Notes under the pieces: generated by a model | The model's database searches: none | What the model was told of the DNA's origin: nothing | Seen by the model: the letters and a program-made list of their open reading frames with translations, nothing else | Made by a program: the position numbers and the translations under genes | NCBI GenBank assembly: GCA_036500205.1 | Contig: DASYCK010000172.1 | Coordinates: 14,592-78,591, forward strand | DNA length: 64,000 nt | Direction: 5' to 3' | Origin: DASYCK01 sp036500205 | Lineage (GTDB): Bacteria; Myxococcota_A; Polyangia; Fen-1088 | Part shown: positions 29,376 through 36,864 of the stretch, piece after piece | Numbering within the stretch: the stretch's first letter is position 1 | How the letters are laid out: each line of letters starts with the position of its first letter

Positions 29376-29473
29376 GCGGCGAGTATAGGCAGGTTTGCGT
29401 TCCCCCGCCGATCGGGAAGCGACATTTACGACGACCGTTGACGTCCGCCAATCAGTCGGGCACCGTATCGAAC

Positions 29474-29956
29474 ATGGCTGAGATTGAGCTGGCACCCCTT
29501 TCCCACCGCCTCGACGACGACGAGGTGAAATTGCTCGCCAAGCGCTTGAAGGATCTTGGCGTCGCGGAGTTCGATCGGGGCGAGGACCATTCGAATCACA
29601 CGATCGCCGCCCGCCTCTCGGAAGAGGCGTTGACGGAGTTCCTAGACCGCCTCGACGCCCATGATCTGGGGGCCGACATTTATCTGCCCGTCGAGTTCGA
29701 CGGGCGCGTCACGGTCGGTGAGTTCCGGGTCGCCTCGACCCACGCCCTGCAGGACATCCTCGAAGAGATGAAGGAAGAGCTGGGCGTCACCGAGGACGAA
29801 GAGTACGAGGACGACGAGGAGGAAGAAGAGGACGAAGACGAGGAAGAGGACGAGGGCACCGTCATCGAGGCGCAGCTTCGCCATATCTGGCAGCTGGTCT
29901 CCGACGGAGCCGCCGAGTCGGTCGACAAAGGGATGCCGCTGCACCTTCAGATCTAG
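29474..29956 (+). CDS. Acidic protein of unknown function
   Basis: 160 residues from ATG 29474. The N-terminal ~100 residues are mixed alpha/beta (LSHRLDDDEVKLLAKRLKDL, ADIYLPVEFDGRVTVG); a nearly pure Asp/Glu run of about 25 residues follows, then a short helical tail. No signal peptide or membrane segment. Unrecognised; the acidic run suggests binding to a basic partner. It is divergent from glnD across 98 bases. Confidence 0.7.
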   Translation: MAEIELAPLSHRLDDDEVKLLAKRLKDLGVAEFDRGEDHSNHTIAARLSEEALTEFLDRLDAHDLGADIYLPVEFDGRVTVGEFRVASTHALQDILEEMKEELGVTEDEEYEDDEEEEEDEDEEEDEGTVIEAQLRHIWQLVSDGAAESVDKGMPLHLQI

Positions 29957-29987
29957 GGGTCGGGCCGGCTACCCGACGGTTGGAAGC

Positions 29988-30105
29988 CGGGCGACGATCC
30001 GGGGCGCTGGCGAAGCCGGGCCTGCGCTTCCGGTCCTCATTTACGACCAGTAAACTCCGGTCCGGTTCTCGGCCCGGCTTCGCCATCACCCCGGCTTGTC
30101 GCCCG
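29988..30105. repeat. Long imperfect inverted repeat (35-bp arms)
   Basis: The left arm (29988-30022) and right arm (30071-30105) pair at 31 of 35 positions around a 48-base centre that holds its own small hairpin (TTTAC/GTAAA). It follows the stop of the acidic protein gene by about 30 bases. No open frame runs through it. It may be an RNA hairpin or a small non-autonomous mobile element; target-site duplications were not identified. Confidence 0.8.
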
Positions 30106-30150
30106 ATGTTCGCTTGGACTCTGTCTCTTGCCCAGTCCGGAATCCTCCGG

Positions 30151-30216
30151 CGATCGCGACATCAGAGCGCGCAACGCGCGCGTGTCCAAGTAACGGGAGG
30201 CGCAGCTTCGCTGTGC
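30151..30216. repeat. 66-bp dispersed repeat, copy A
   Basis: It aligns without gaps to 39694-39759 at 56 of 66 positions, starting CGATCG, through CATCAGAGCGCGCA and ending at GGGAGGCGCxGCTTCGCTG. Both copies lie in non-coding DNA in the same orientation, downstream of a minus-strand gene and next to a strong GC hairpin. The rest of 29957-30278 holds the inverted repeat at 29988 and the hairpin at 30251, and no gene. Confidence 0.75.
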
Positions 30217-30250
30217 CGGCCTCGACGTCGAGATCCCAGGGGGGCTACGT

Positions 30251-30271
30251 GGGGGGATGCTGCATCCCCCC
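30251..30271. terminator. GC-rich hairpin, candidate terminator
   Basis: Perfect 10-bp inverted repeat GGGGGGATGC / GCATCCCCCC with a one-base centre, just downstream of the ATP-grasp gene stop (30279). On the plus strand GCGGGTTTT follows, giving a short T-run that suits termination of the acidic protein transcript; on the minus strand there is no T-run. Confidence 0.5.
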
Positions 30272-30278
30272 GCGGGTT

Positions 30279-31337
30279 TTAGGCCCGCATCAACACGTGC
30301 GGCGGCAGCCGATCCCCGTGCAACGCCCGCAGCTCCACGCGCCGCTCCAGATCGCGGACGATCTCGCTGGCCACGTCGATGCCGTACAGCTCGTTGATGT
30401 TGTGGATGCCGCCCGGCGCGAACACGTTGATCTCCAGCACCTTGCCGCCGACCAGATCGACGCCGACGAAGTACAGTCCGTCGGCGACCAGGCGGGGGCG
30501 CAGCAGATCGCACACGCGCGCCTCCGTCTCGGTGAACGTGCAGCGCTTGCGCGAGCCGCCGATGTGGATGTTGTTGCGGATGTCGTCCTTCGGGCGCATA
30601 CGCCGGTAGGCTGCGGTGACACCGCCCACGCTGCAGACGTTGCCGCCCACCAGCAGGATGCGCTTGTCCCCCTTGGCGGCCGCCGGCAGATACTCCTGCA
30701 CGATCACGTAGCCGTCCCGCCGCACCGTCGAGATCATCTGCGCCAGGTTCGCCGTCTGCAGGCGATCGACGAAGAACACGTTCTTCCCGCCGAAGCCAGC
30801 GAGCGGCTTGACGATGGCCGGGCCGTCGAGCTCGCGCAGGAAGGCGCGCGCGCGATCGAGCGAGCGCGTGATCAAAGTCTTCGGCCGCAGCTCGACCGGA
30901 AAGCCCGCCAGGTACATCTTCGAGCCGGCGCGCGTCAGGCCGTCCGGATCGTTCAGCACCATCACGCCGGAGCTCTTCAGGCGCCGGCCGAAGTCGATGG
31001 CGGGATTGAAGTCGTCGCCGCCGTCCCCCTCCCGCCGCCCCACGCTGGGGTTGTTGCGCAGGAACACCACGTCGAAGCGATTCAGGCGCGCCGTCTCGCG
31101 GAGGGCGTCGGCGGCGGCCAGCCCCTTGACGTAGGCCGCCACGTCGCGGATCCGTTTGGCCTTCGGCCGCACCAGCTCGCCCAGCACCTCGCCGTCGCCC
31201 CCCTGCCCCAGCGACAGCGCGTCGACGGAGACGAACCCCACGTCGTGCCCACGCCGGGACGCCGCCAGAGCGAGGTGAGCCGTGGTGTACGTCGGGCGCT
31301 GCGTCCGAACGCTGTTGACGACGAAGCAGAGCCGCAT
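30279..31337 (-). CDS. GshB-like ATP-grasp ligase
   Basis: 352 residues from ATG 31337. Organisation follows glutathione synthetase GshB: an N-terminal MRLCFVVNSVRTQRPTYTT, the ATP-grasp core with LDGPAIVKPLAGFGGKNVFFV and YVIVQEYLPAAAKGDKRILL, and the metal-binding C-terminal G-V-D-L-V-G-G-K-V-L-E-I-N-V-F-A-P-G-G. It should join a carboxylate to an amine with ATP; glutathione synthesis is possible, but no gshA is in the window and myxobacterial paralogues may use other substrates. TATACT about 25 bases upstream may be its -10 box. Confidence 0.8.
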   Translation of the reverse strand: MRLCFVVNSVRTQRPTYTTAHLALAASRRGHDVGFVSVDALSLGQGGDGEVLGELVRPKAKRIRDVAAYVKGLAAADALRETARLNRFDVVFLRNNPSVGRREGDGGDDFNPAIDFGRRLKSSGVMVLNDPDGLTRAGSKMYLAGFPVELRPKTLITRSLDRARAFLRELDGPAIVKPLAGFGGKNVFFVDRLQTANLAQMISTVRRDGYVIVQEYLPAAAKGDKRILLVGGNVCSVGGVTAAYRRMRPKDDIRNNIHIGGSRKRCTFTETEARVCDLLRPRLVADGLYFVGVDLVGGKVLEINVFAPGGIHNINELYGIDVASEIVRDLERRVELRALHGDRLPPHVLMRA

Positions 31338-31402
31338 GGGTCGATTCGAAGCGCGCCGAGTATAGCTGCATTTTCCCGGACCTTTGGGTAAAGTGAGGTC
31401 TG

Positions 31403-32866
31403 ATGTCGAGCAACACCTTGCGTGGAATCGGCCAAAAAGGGGCCGATAAGGACGCGGCAGGCGGCAAGCCCCCAGGCGACTCCGAAGCCAAGCCACCCCA
31501 GGGGCAGGCTCCCGGAGCGTCGCCCGCTGGAGCCAAGGTCGAGGCGAAGCCAGAACCCGCGCCTCAGTCCGTCTTCATTCAGGATCTCACGCCGCTGCGT
31601 TCGCTCGACTCGACCGTTCCGGGAACGCGATCGCTCGACGCCAGCGTTCCTGGCGCCGCACCGTCCCTCGACGCCAAGCTGGCCCGGGTCACCCCGCCGA
31701 TGGCGCAAACGCTGATCGGCGTCACGATGCCCAAGATAATTTCGCCGCTGCTCAAGCCGCCCGCGCCGCTGCCCCATCAGGCCCCTGTGGCGACGTCCAG
31801 CGCGGCAGGGCGCCGCGACATCGGCACGGCGGTCGGGCGCGACGTCCATCTCCCGCCCGAGCTTCAGCGCGCCGCGGGCACTCATCCGACCGGTGCCGTC
31901 TCCGAGCCGGCCGGGCCGACGATCGCGCGGGGCGCCGGAGCGCAGGGCGAGCCGACGGATCCGGTTTCGGCGCCGACCCTCGATGCCGCGGACGGGTCAC
32001 CGCGAACCACCGACGATCTAGGGGTCGGCTCGCACCTCCCCTGGTATGACCAGCTCCCTCACGCCGAGGAGGTCTACGACGATCCGAAGCCGAACATCGT
32101 GGCGCGCGTGGCGGTCGGCGCGGCGGCGGCCGCCGCCGTCGCCATCCTGGTGCTGGCCTTCGTGCGCATGCGCGGTCATGGCGAGCCGGAGGAGGCGACC
32201 GAAACGCAAGCAGCGGTGACCCGACCAGTGGCGCCCGCCCCCAAGGCCGCTCCCGTGCCGGCGCCCCCTCCGCCTGCTCCCCCGGTGGCCGCCGTTCCGC
32301 CCGCTCCGGTTCCGACACCGCCGCCTCCCGCGCCCGTCGTCGCGCAGCCCAGCCCCGCAGCGCAGCCGACCCCAGCGGTAGAGCCCGCACCGCACGTCGC
32401 CGCGCCGGTCGCCACCGCCGCCGCGGTCCCGCCTCCCCCTCCGATCGCCGTGGCCGCTCCTGTGGTGGCGAAGCCGGTCGCCGTGGCGCCGCGAGAGGCG
32501 CCCGCGCCGGTCGCGCCAGCGCGCGTGGCTCCCCAGCCCCCGCGGACCAAACCGGTCGCCGCGGCGCCGGTCGCAAAGCCGATCCCCGCGGCCATCAGCG
32601 CGACAGCGTCGCCGGCCCCTCCACGCGCGCAGGCCCCGCGCCCCGCGGCCACCCCCGCCTCCCTGACGACGCGCTCCGCGCGTCCGTTGGCCGCGGCCTC
32701 CGCGGCGCCTCGCCCCGCCGCGGCCGCCGTTCGCAAGAGCCCGGTGGTGGCCACCGCGCCATCAGTCCCGGCTTCCCGTCCCGCGCAGCGCCCCGCGAAA
32801 TCCACCGATCGCTCGAAGCAGAAGCTGACCGACCCGGACTCGACCTTGCCGCTCTCCCTCGACTGA
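31403..32866 (+). CDS. Pro/Ala-rich single-pass membrane protein
   Basis: 487 residues from ATG 31403. The N-terminal ~230 residues are a hydrophilic, mostly disordered region with a short repeat (RSLDSTVPGTRSLDASVPG). One membrane helix follows (ARVAVGAAAAAAVAILVLAFV, about 232-253), then about 230 residues of Pro/Ala/Val-rich sequence, presumably spanning the periplasm as in TonB-like or peptidoglycan-reaching proteins. No catalytic domain and no TonB C-terminal domain. Such proteins are common in myxobacteria and unassigned. Confidence 0.75.
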   Translation: MSSNTLRGIGQKGADKDAAGGKPPGDSEAKPPQGQAPGASPAGAKVEAKPEPAPQSVFIQDLTPLRSLDSTVPGTRSLDASVPGAAPSLDAKLARVTPPMAQTLIGVTMPKIISPLLKPPAPLPHQAPVATSSAAGRRDIGTAVGRDVHLPPELQRAAGTHPTGAVSEPAGPTIARGAGAQGEPTDPVSAPTLDAADGSPRTTDDLGVGSHLPWYDQLPHAEEVYDDPKPNIVARVAVGAAAAAAVAILVLAFVRMRGHGEPEEATETQAAVTRPVAPAPKAAPVPAPPPPAPPVAAVPPAPVPTPPPPAPVVAQPSPAAQPTPAVEPAPHVAAPVATAAAVPPPPPIAVAAPVVAKPVAVAPREAPAPVAPARVAPQPPRTKPVAAAPVAKPIPAAISATASPAPPRAQAPRPAATPASLTTRSARPLAAASAAPRPAAAAVRKSPVVATAPSVPASRPAQRPAKSTDRSKQKLTDPDSTLPLSLD

Positions 32867-32976
32867 TTTCGCGTGTCGCGTCCCCCCGCATTCCGCCGTT
32901 TCCGGCGACGTTTCGGCCCCTCAGCAGGTCATGACGCCTTGCCCTTGGATGTTTTTTGTGATACCCCAAACGAAAA

Positions 32977-34542
32977 ATGAAGATAGCGCCGGATCAAATC
33001 GACCCCGACGCCGCGAAAGTCGTTGAGAGACTCCGCCGCTACGATCACAAGGCTTACCTGGTCGGCGGATGCGTTCGCGACCTGCTGCTCGAGCTGAAGC
33101 CGAAAGACTTCGACGTCGTCACCAGCGCGACGCCTCCCGACATCAAGCGGCTGTTCCGCAACTGCCGCATCATTGGCCGGCGGTTTCGCCTGGCGCACGT
33201 GTTCTTCGGACCGAAGATCATCGAGACGTCGACCTTCCGCGCCAACCCGCGCGAGGTGGAAGAGGAAGACGCCGCCGGTGGCCCGGAGACCGAGACCGGC
33301 GATCTGCTCATTCGCCGCGACAACGTGTTCGGAACGCCCGAGGAAGACGCGCGTCGCCGCGACTTCACCATCAACGGCCTGTTCTACGACATCGAGACGG
33401 CCGAGGTGATCGACCACGTCGGCGGCATGGCCGATCTGGAAGCGCGCCTGGTGCGCACCATCGGCGATCCCGACATCCGCCTGCGCGAGGATCCGGTGCG
33501 GATCCTGCGCGCCGTGAAGTTCGCGGCGCGCTGCAGCCTGGCCATCGAGCCCGAGACGTACCGGCGCATGATGGAGCACCGCCAGGAGATCACGAAGTGC
33601 GCCCAGGCGCGCGTCTCCGAGGAGTTCTATCGCCTGCTGCGCCAGAGCGCCGCCAAGCGCTCGATGGAGCTGCTGCTGGAGATGGAGCTGCTCGACATCA
33701 TGGTGCCGGAGCTGGCCAAGGGCCTGCGCGACACCGACGACAGCGAGGACGCCGTTCGCAAGCGCGCCCGCCTCTGGTCGTACCTGGGCGCCCTCGACCG
33801 ACAGTCGACGAAGCGCCCCACGCCCCCTTCGAACGCGCTCATCCTGGCCGCGCTGTCGCTGCCGCCGCTGCGCGACGTGCTCGACCCGGACAGCACCGGC
33901 ATCGGCGACGTGGGCAAGACGGTGGCGCTGGCCATCGCGCCGCTCGTCGAGCGCCTGAAGGCCTCGCGGCGCGACGCCGAGCTGACCCGCCAGATGTTGC
34001 TGGCGCTGCGCTACGTGCTCCCCTCGCAGCGGCCGAATCGCCGCCGCCCGCGGCTGGCGGGGCGCGACTTCCTCGATGACGCCCTCCGTCTGGCCGAGCT
34101 GGTGTCGGACGCCGAGACGCTGGAGCCGACGCTGGCCGGGCGACCCATCGCGGGCCTGGGCGCGCCCGCGCCGTCCGAGGCCGACGACGCGCAGCTCTCC
34201 GACGAGGAGCTCGCCCCCGAGCTCGAGCCGATCGACGCGAAGGGTGGACGCTGGCGGGGACGACGCGGTCGCGACCGACGGCCGGGCCAGGGTGCTGATC
34301 TGGGCGCGCCGCGGGAGCAGGGAGCGAACGGCGACGTCGCGCCCCGGCAACCCGAGCGCGGCGCGCCGAGCGCCCCGCGTGGACCTTACGTTCCGTCGAG
34401 CTACCGCCAGCCGGCGCCGCTCGCCACCGGAACACCGGCCCTCGATGCCCTCGCCGCCACCTTGCCGCCCCCGCTGTTCTCCGAGCGGCCGAGCTTCCTG
34501 GGCATCGGCACGTTCGGCGGTCCCTGGGCCGCCCGCGACTGA
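32977..34542 (+). CDS. PcnB-like poly(A) polymerase / CCA-type nucleotidyltransferase
   Basis: 521 residues from ATG 32977. The class II nucleotidyltransferase head is complete: KAYLVGGCVRDLLLELKPKDFDVVTSATP (with the DxD pair), RRRDFTINGLFYDIE and the LREDPVRILRAVKFAARC helix. RNA-binding helical regions extend to about 400. The last ~120 residues are charged low complexity, as in PcnB-type poly(A) polymerases. There is no HD domain. Poly(A) addition is favoured by the tail and lack of HD, but CCA addition cannot be excluded. Confidence 0.85.
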   Translation: MKIAPDQIDPDAAKVVERLRRYDHKAYLVGGCVRDLLLELKPKDFDVVTSATPPDIKRLFRNCRIIGRRFRLAHVFFGPKIIETSTFRANPREVEEEDAAGGPETETGDLLIRRDNVFGTPEEDARRRDFTINGLFYDIETAEVIDHVGGMADLEARLVRTIGDPDIRLREDPVRILRAVKFAARCSLAIEPETYRRMMEHRQEITKCAQARVSEEFYRLLRQSAAKRSMELLLEMELLDIMVPELAKGLRDTDDSEDAVRKRARLWSYLGALDRQSTKRPTPPSNALILAALSLPPLRDVLDPDSTGIGDVGKTVALAIAPLVERLKASRRDAELTRQMLLALRYVLPSQRPNRRRPRLAGRDFLDDALRLAELVSDAETLEPTLAGRPIAGLGAPAPSEADDAQLSDEELAPELEPIDAKGGRWRGRRGRDRRPGQGADLGAPREQGANGDVAPRQPERGAPSAPRGPYVPSSYRQPAPLATGTPALDALAATLPPPLFSERPSFLGIGTFGGPWAARD

Positions 34543-34574
34543 AGCGAGGCCCCGAGCAGCGGTGCCCTGCGCCG

Positions 34575-35204
34575 CTACTCGCGGGGGACGCCGTCGAAGA
34601 AGTCGACCACGCCCGTCTCGAGCGAATACTCGGCGCCCACGACGACCAGGCCGTTCGTCTGGATGAGCTGCTCGAGCACCTCCGAACCGTGGCGGAGATG
34701 GTTGGCCGACACGCGGATGTTCGCGCGCACGGCGTGTTGAATCAGCGCCTTCGGATCGTTCTTCAGATCGGTCGCCAGCAACGTCTCGACCGAGGGGCGC
34801 ACCCGATCGACGATCGAGCGGAGGTTTCGCGACTGGTTCTCGGTGGCGTGCTGCAGCTCCTCGAGCGTGGCGGTGACGGCGCCGCACTGCGAGTGTCCCA
34901 GCACGACGACCAGGCGGGTCCCGAACCGCGCTGCCGCGAACTCGACGCTGCCCACCTGCGATGAGGCGACGATGTTTCCGGCGACGCGGATGACGAACAG
35001 ATCGCCCAGCCCCTGATCGAACACCAGCTCGGCTGGCACGCGCGCGTCGGAGCAGCCGAGGATGATGGCCATCGGTTCCTGGCTGGTGGGGAGCTCGGCG
35101 CGGGGTCGCCGGACCGTTCCCCCGCCCGCGTGCACCTCGGACACGAAACGTTGGTTGCCGTCGCGCAGACGGTCGAAGGCCTCGCGCGCGGAGACTATCG
35201 GCAT
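34575..35204 (-). CDS. Beta-class carbonic anhydrase
   Basis: 209 residues from ATG 35204, behind GAGGAATGAG. It interconverts CO2 and bicarbonate. The zinc ligands are Cys51 (in GCSDARVP), His104 and Cys107 (in GHSQCGAV); the Asp53-Arg55 dyad is present. Length and spacing match bacterial beta enzymes. No signal peptide, so cytoplasmic. It lies upstream of queC on the same strand, 73 bases away. Confidence 0.95.
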   Translation of the reverse strand: MPIVSAREAFDRLRDGNQRFVSEVHAGGGTVRRPRAELPTSQEPMAIILGCSDARVPAELVFDQGLGDLFVIRVAGNIVASSQVGSVEFAAARFGTRLVVVLGHSQCGAVTATLEELQHATENQSRNLRSIVDRVRPSVETLLATDLKNDPKALIQHAVRANIRVSANHLRHGSEVLEQLIQTNGLVVVGAEYSLETGVVDFFDGVPRE

Positions 35205-35277
35205 CTCATTCCTCGATTGACGGACAGGGAGCGCATGAACCGTAGCTTCTCGCCCCCGACCGCATTCCGCAAGCCGA

Positions 35278-35982
35278 TCAGACGCGGTAACGGGTCGGGT
35301 CGGGCACGCCGGCGCCGGCGAAGCCCGCCCGTCGCAGCTGGCAGGCATCGCACGCCCCGCAGGCGCGTCCGTCGTCGCTCGGGTCGTAGCACGACAGGGT
35401 CAGTCCGTAGTCCACGCCCAGCGCCACGCCGGCCCGGATGATCTCCGCCTTGGACATGGCGATGAGCGGTGCCACCAGCCTGGGCGCATGCCCTTCGGCG
35501 CCGGCGCGCGTGCCGCGCGTGGCCACGTCCTGCATGGCGGCCAGCCACTCGGGCCGGCAGTCGGGGTATCCGGACGAGTCGAGCACGTTCACGCCGATCA
35601 CGATCTCCTGGGCGCCGGTGATCTCGGCGACGGCCAGCGCGTACGCGACGAAGATGGTGTTCCGGGCCGGCACGTAGGTGATGGGGATGCCGGCGCCGAT
35701 CTCCGCGTCGCTGCGCCCCTTCGGCACGGCGATGGCGTCGGTCAGCGCCGAGCCGCCGATGCCGCGCAGGTCGATGTCGATGACCCGGGTCGAGTCGGCG
35801 TGGAGCGCGCGCGCCACCGCCGCGGCGGCGTTCAGCTCGACCGCGTGCCGCTGGCCGTAGCGAAAGCTGAGCGCGTGACAGCGCCGGCCGGCCGCCTTGG
35901 TCATGGCCAGGGCCGTGGCCGAGTCCAGCCCACCGGACAGCAGAACGATCGCGTCGGTGACGGGGTTTGAATCGGGAGTCAT
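35278..35982 (-). CDS. queC: 7-cyano-7-deazaguanine synthase
   Basis: 234 residues. QueC converts 7-carboxy-7-deazaguanine to preQ0 in queuosine synthesis using ATP and ammonia. The PP-loop ATPase motif is VLLSGGLDSATALA near the N-terminus. Four zinc-binding cysteines cluster at the C-terminus (CYDPSDDGRACGACDACQ). Length normal. No queD, queE or queF is next to it, so the rest of the pathway lies elsewhere. It is divergent from the methyltransferase gene. Confidence 0.95.
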   Translation of the reverse strand: MTPDSNPVTDAIVLLSGGLDSATALAMTKAAGRRCHALSFRYGQRHAVELNAAAAVARALHADSTRVIDIDLRGIGGSALTDAIAVPKGRSDAEIGAGIPITYVPARNTIFVAYALAVAEITGAQEIVIGVNVLDSSGYPDCRPEWLAAMQDVATRGTRAGAEGHAPRLVAPLIAMSKAEIIRAGVALGVDYGLTLSCYDPSDDGRACGACDACQLRRAGFAGAGVPDPTRYRV

Positions 35983-36038
35983 GACTGAAGGGGCGGCAGC
36001 ATAGATCGGCGGCCGCGATCGGCGCTAACCTCGTCGAC

Positions 36039-36860
36039 GTGTCAGCGGTCCCCAAACGGCGCGCCCGGATTGTCGCCGCCGAGCGCGCCGGTGCCATCGA
36101 GCCGTTTCGCGACGCCGCCCTATACGACTGGGAGTACCGCCGGCGGCGCGCCGACGTGGCGTTCTACCGCATGCTGGCAGACGAGCGGGGCGGTCCCATC
36201 CTGGATCTGGGGTGCGGGACGGGGCGGCTCCTGATTCCGCTGCTGCGCGACGGGCACAGGGTCGTCGGCGTCGACCTGTCAGCGCCCATGCTGGCGCGCG
36301 CCGCCGCCCGGCGCGCCCGCCTGCCGCGCCACCAGGCGGCGCGCGGCCTGCTGCTGCGTGGCGATCTGCGCCGGCTGCCGGTGCGCGGGCCGTTCCCCTT
36401 GATCACGATGGCGTTCCACACCATCCAGCACCTGGTCGACGACGCCGACCTGGTGGGCCTGTTGCGCGCCGTTCACGACCTGCTGACGCCGGACGGCTGG
36501 TTCGCGTTCGACGTGTTCTTCCCCAGCGCCGCCTGGCTGGCGCGCCCGTCGAACCGCCGCTTCGATCACACGCTCTTCCGCCACCCGCATACCCGGGAAC
36601 GGATGGAGTACAGCGTGTCCCATCGCCTCGACCGCGAGCGGCGCGCGCTGCACATGTTCCTGCACTACCGCGAGCTCTCCGCGCCTCGCGGACGCATCGT
36701 GCGGCTCTGCCATCGCCAGCTGCCGCCCGACGACGTGGCGGCCCTGCTGGCGAAGGCTGGCCTGAAGGTGATCGCCCGCTGGGGCGGCTGGAGAAACGAG
36801 CCGCTCGAACATCCGGAGGATTCCGAGCAGCACGTCTATCTGGTCCGGCGGGCCGGTTAG
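36039..36860 (+). CDS. Class I SAM-dependent methyltransferase
   Basis: 273 residues from GTG 36039. SAM-binding motif I is ILDLGCGTGRLLIPL, with the acidic motif II VVGVDLS and the post-motif FPLITMAFHTIQHL. The substrate domain (about 180-265) is not recognisable; small-molecule methylation is likely. The gene converges on the GH67 gene, with 4 bases between the stops. Confidence 0.85.
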   Translation: MSAVPKRRARIVAAERAGAIEPFRDAALYDWEYRRRRADVAFYRMLADERGGPILDLGCGTGRLLIPLLRDGHRVVGVDLSAPMLARAAARRARLPRHQAARGLLLRGDLRRLPVRGPFPLITMAFHTIQHLVDDADLVGLLRAVHDLLTPDGWFAFDVFFPSAAWLARPSNRRFDHTLFRHPHTRERMEYSVSHRLDRERRALHMFLHYRELSAPRGRIVRLCHRQLPPDDVAALLAKAGLKVIARWGGWRNEPLEHPEDSEQHVYLVRRAG

Positions 36861-36864
36861 CCCC

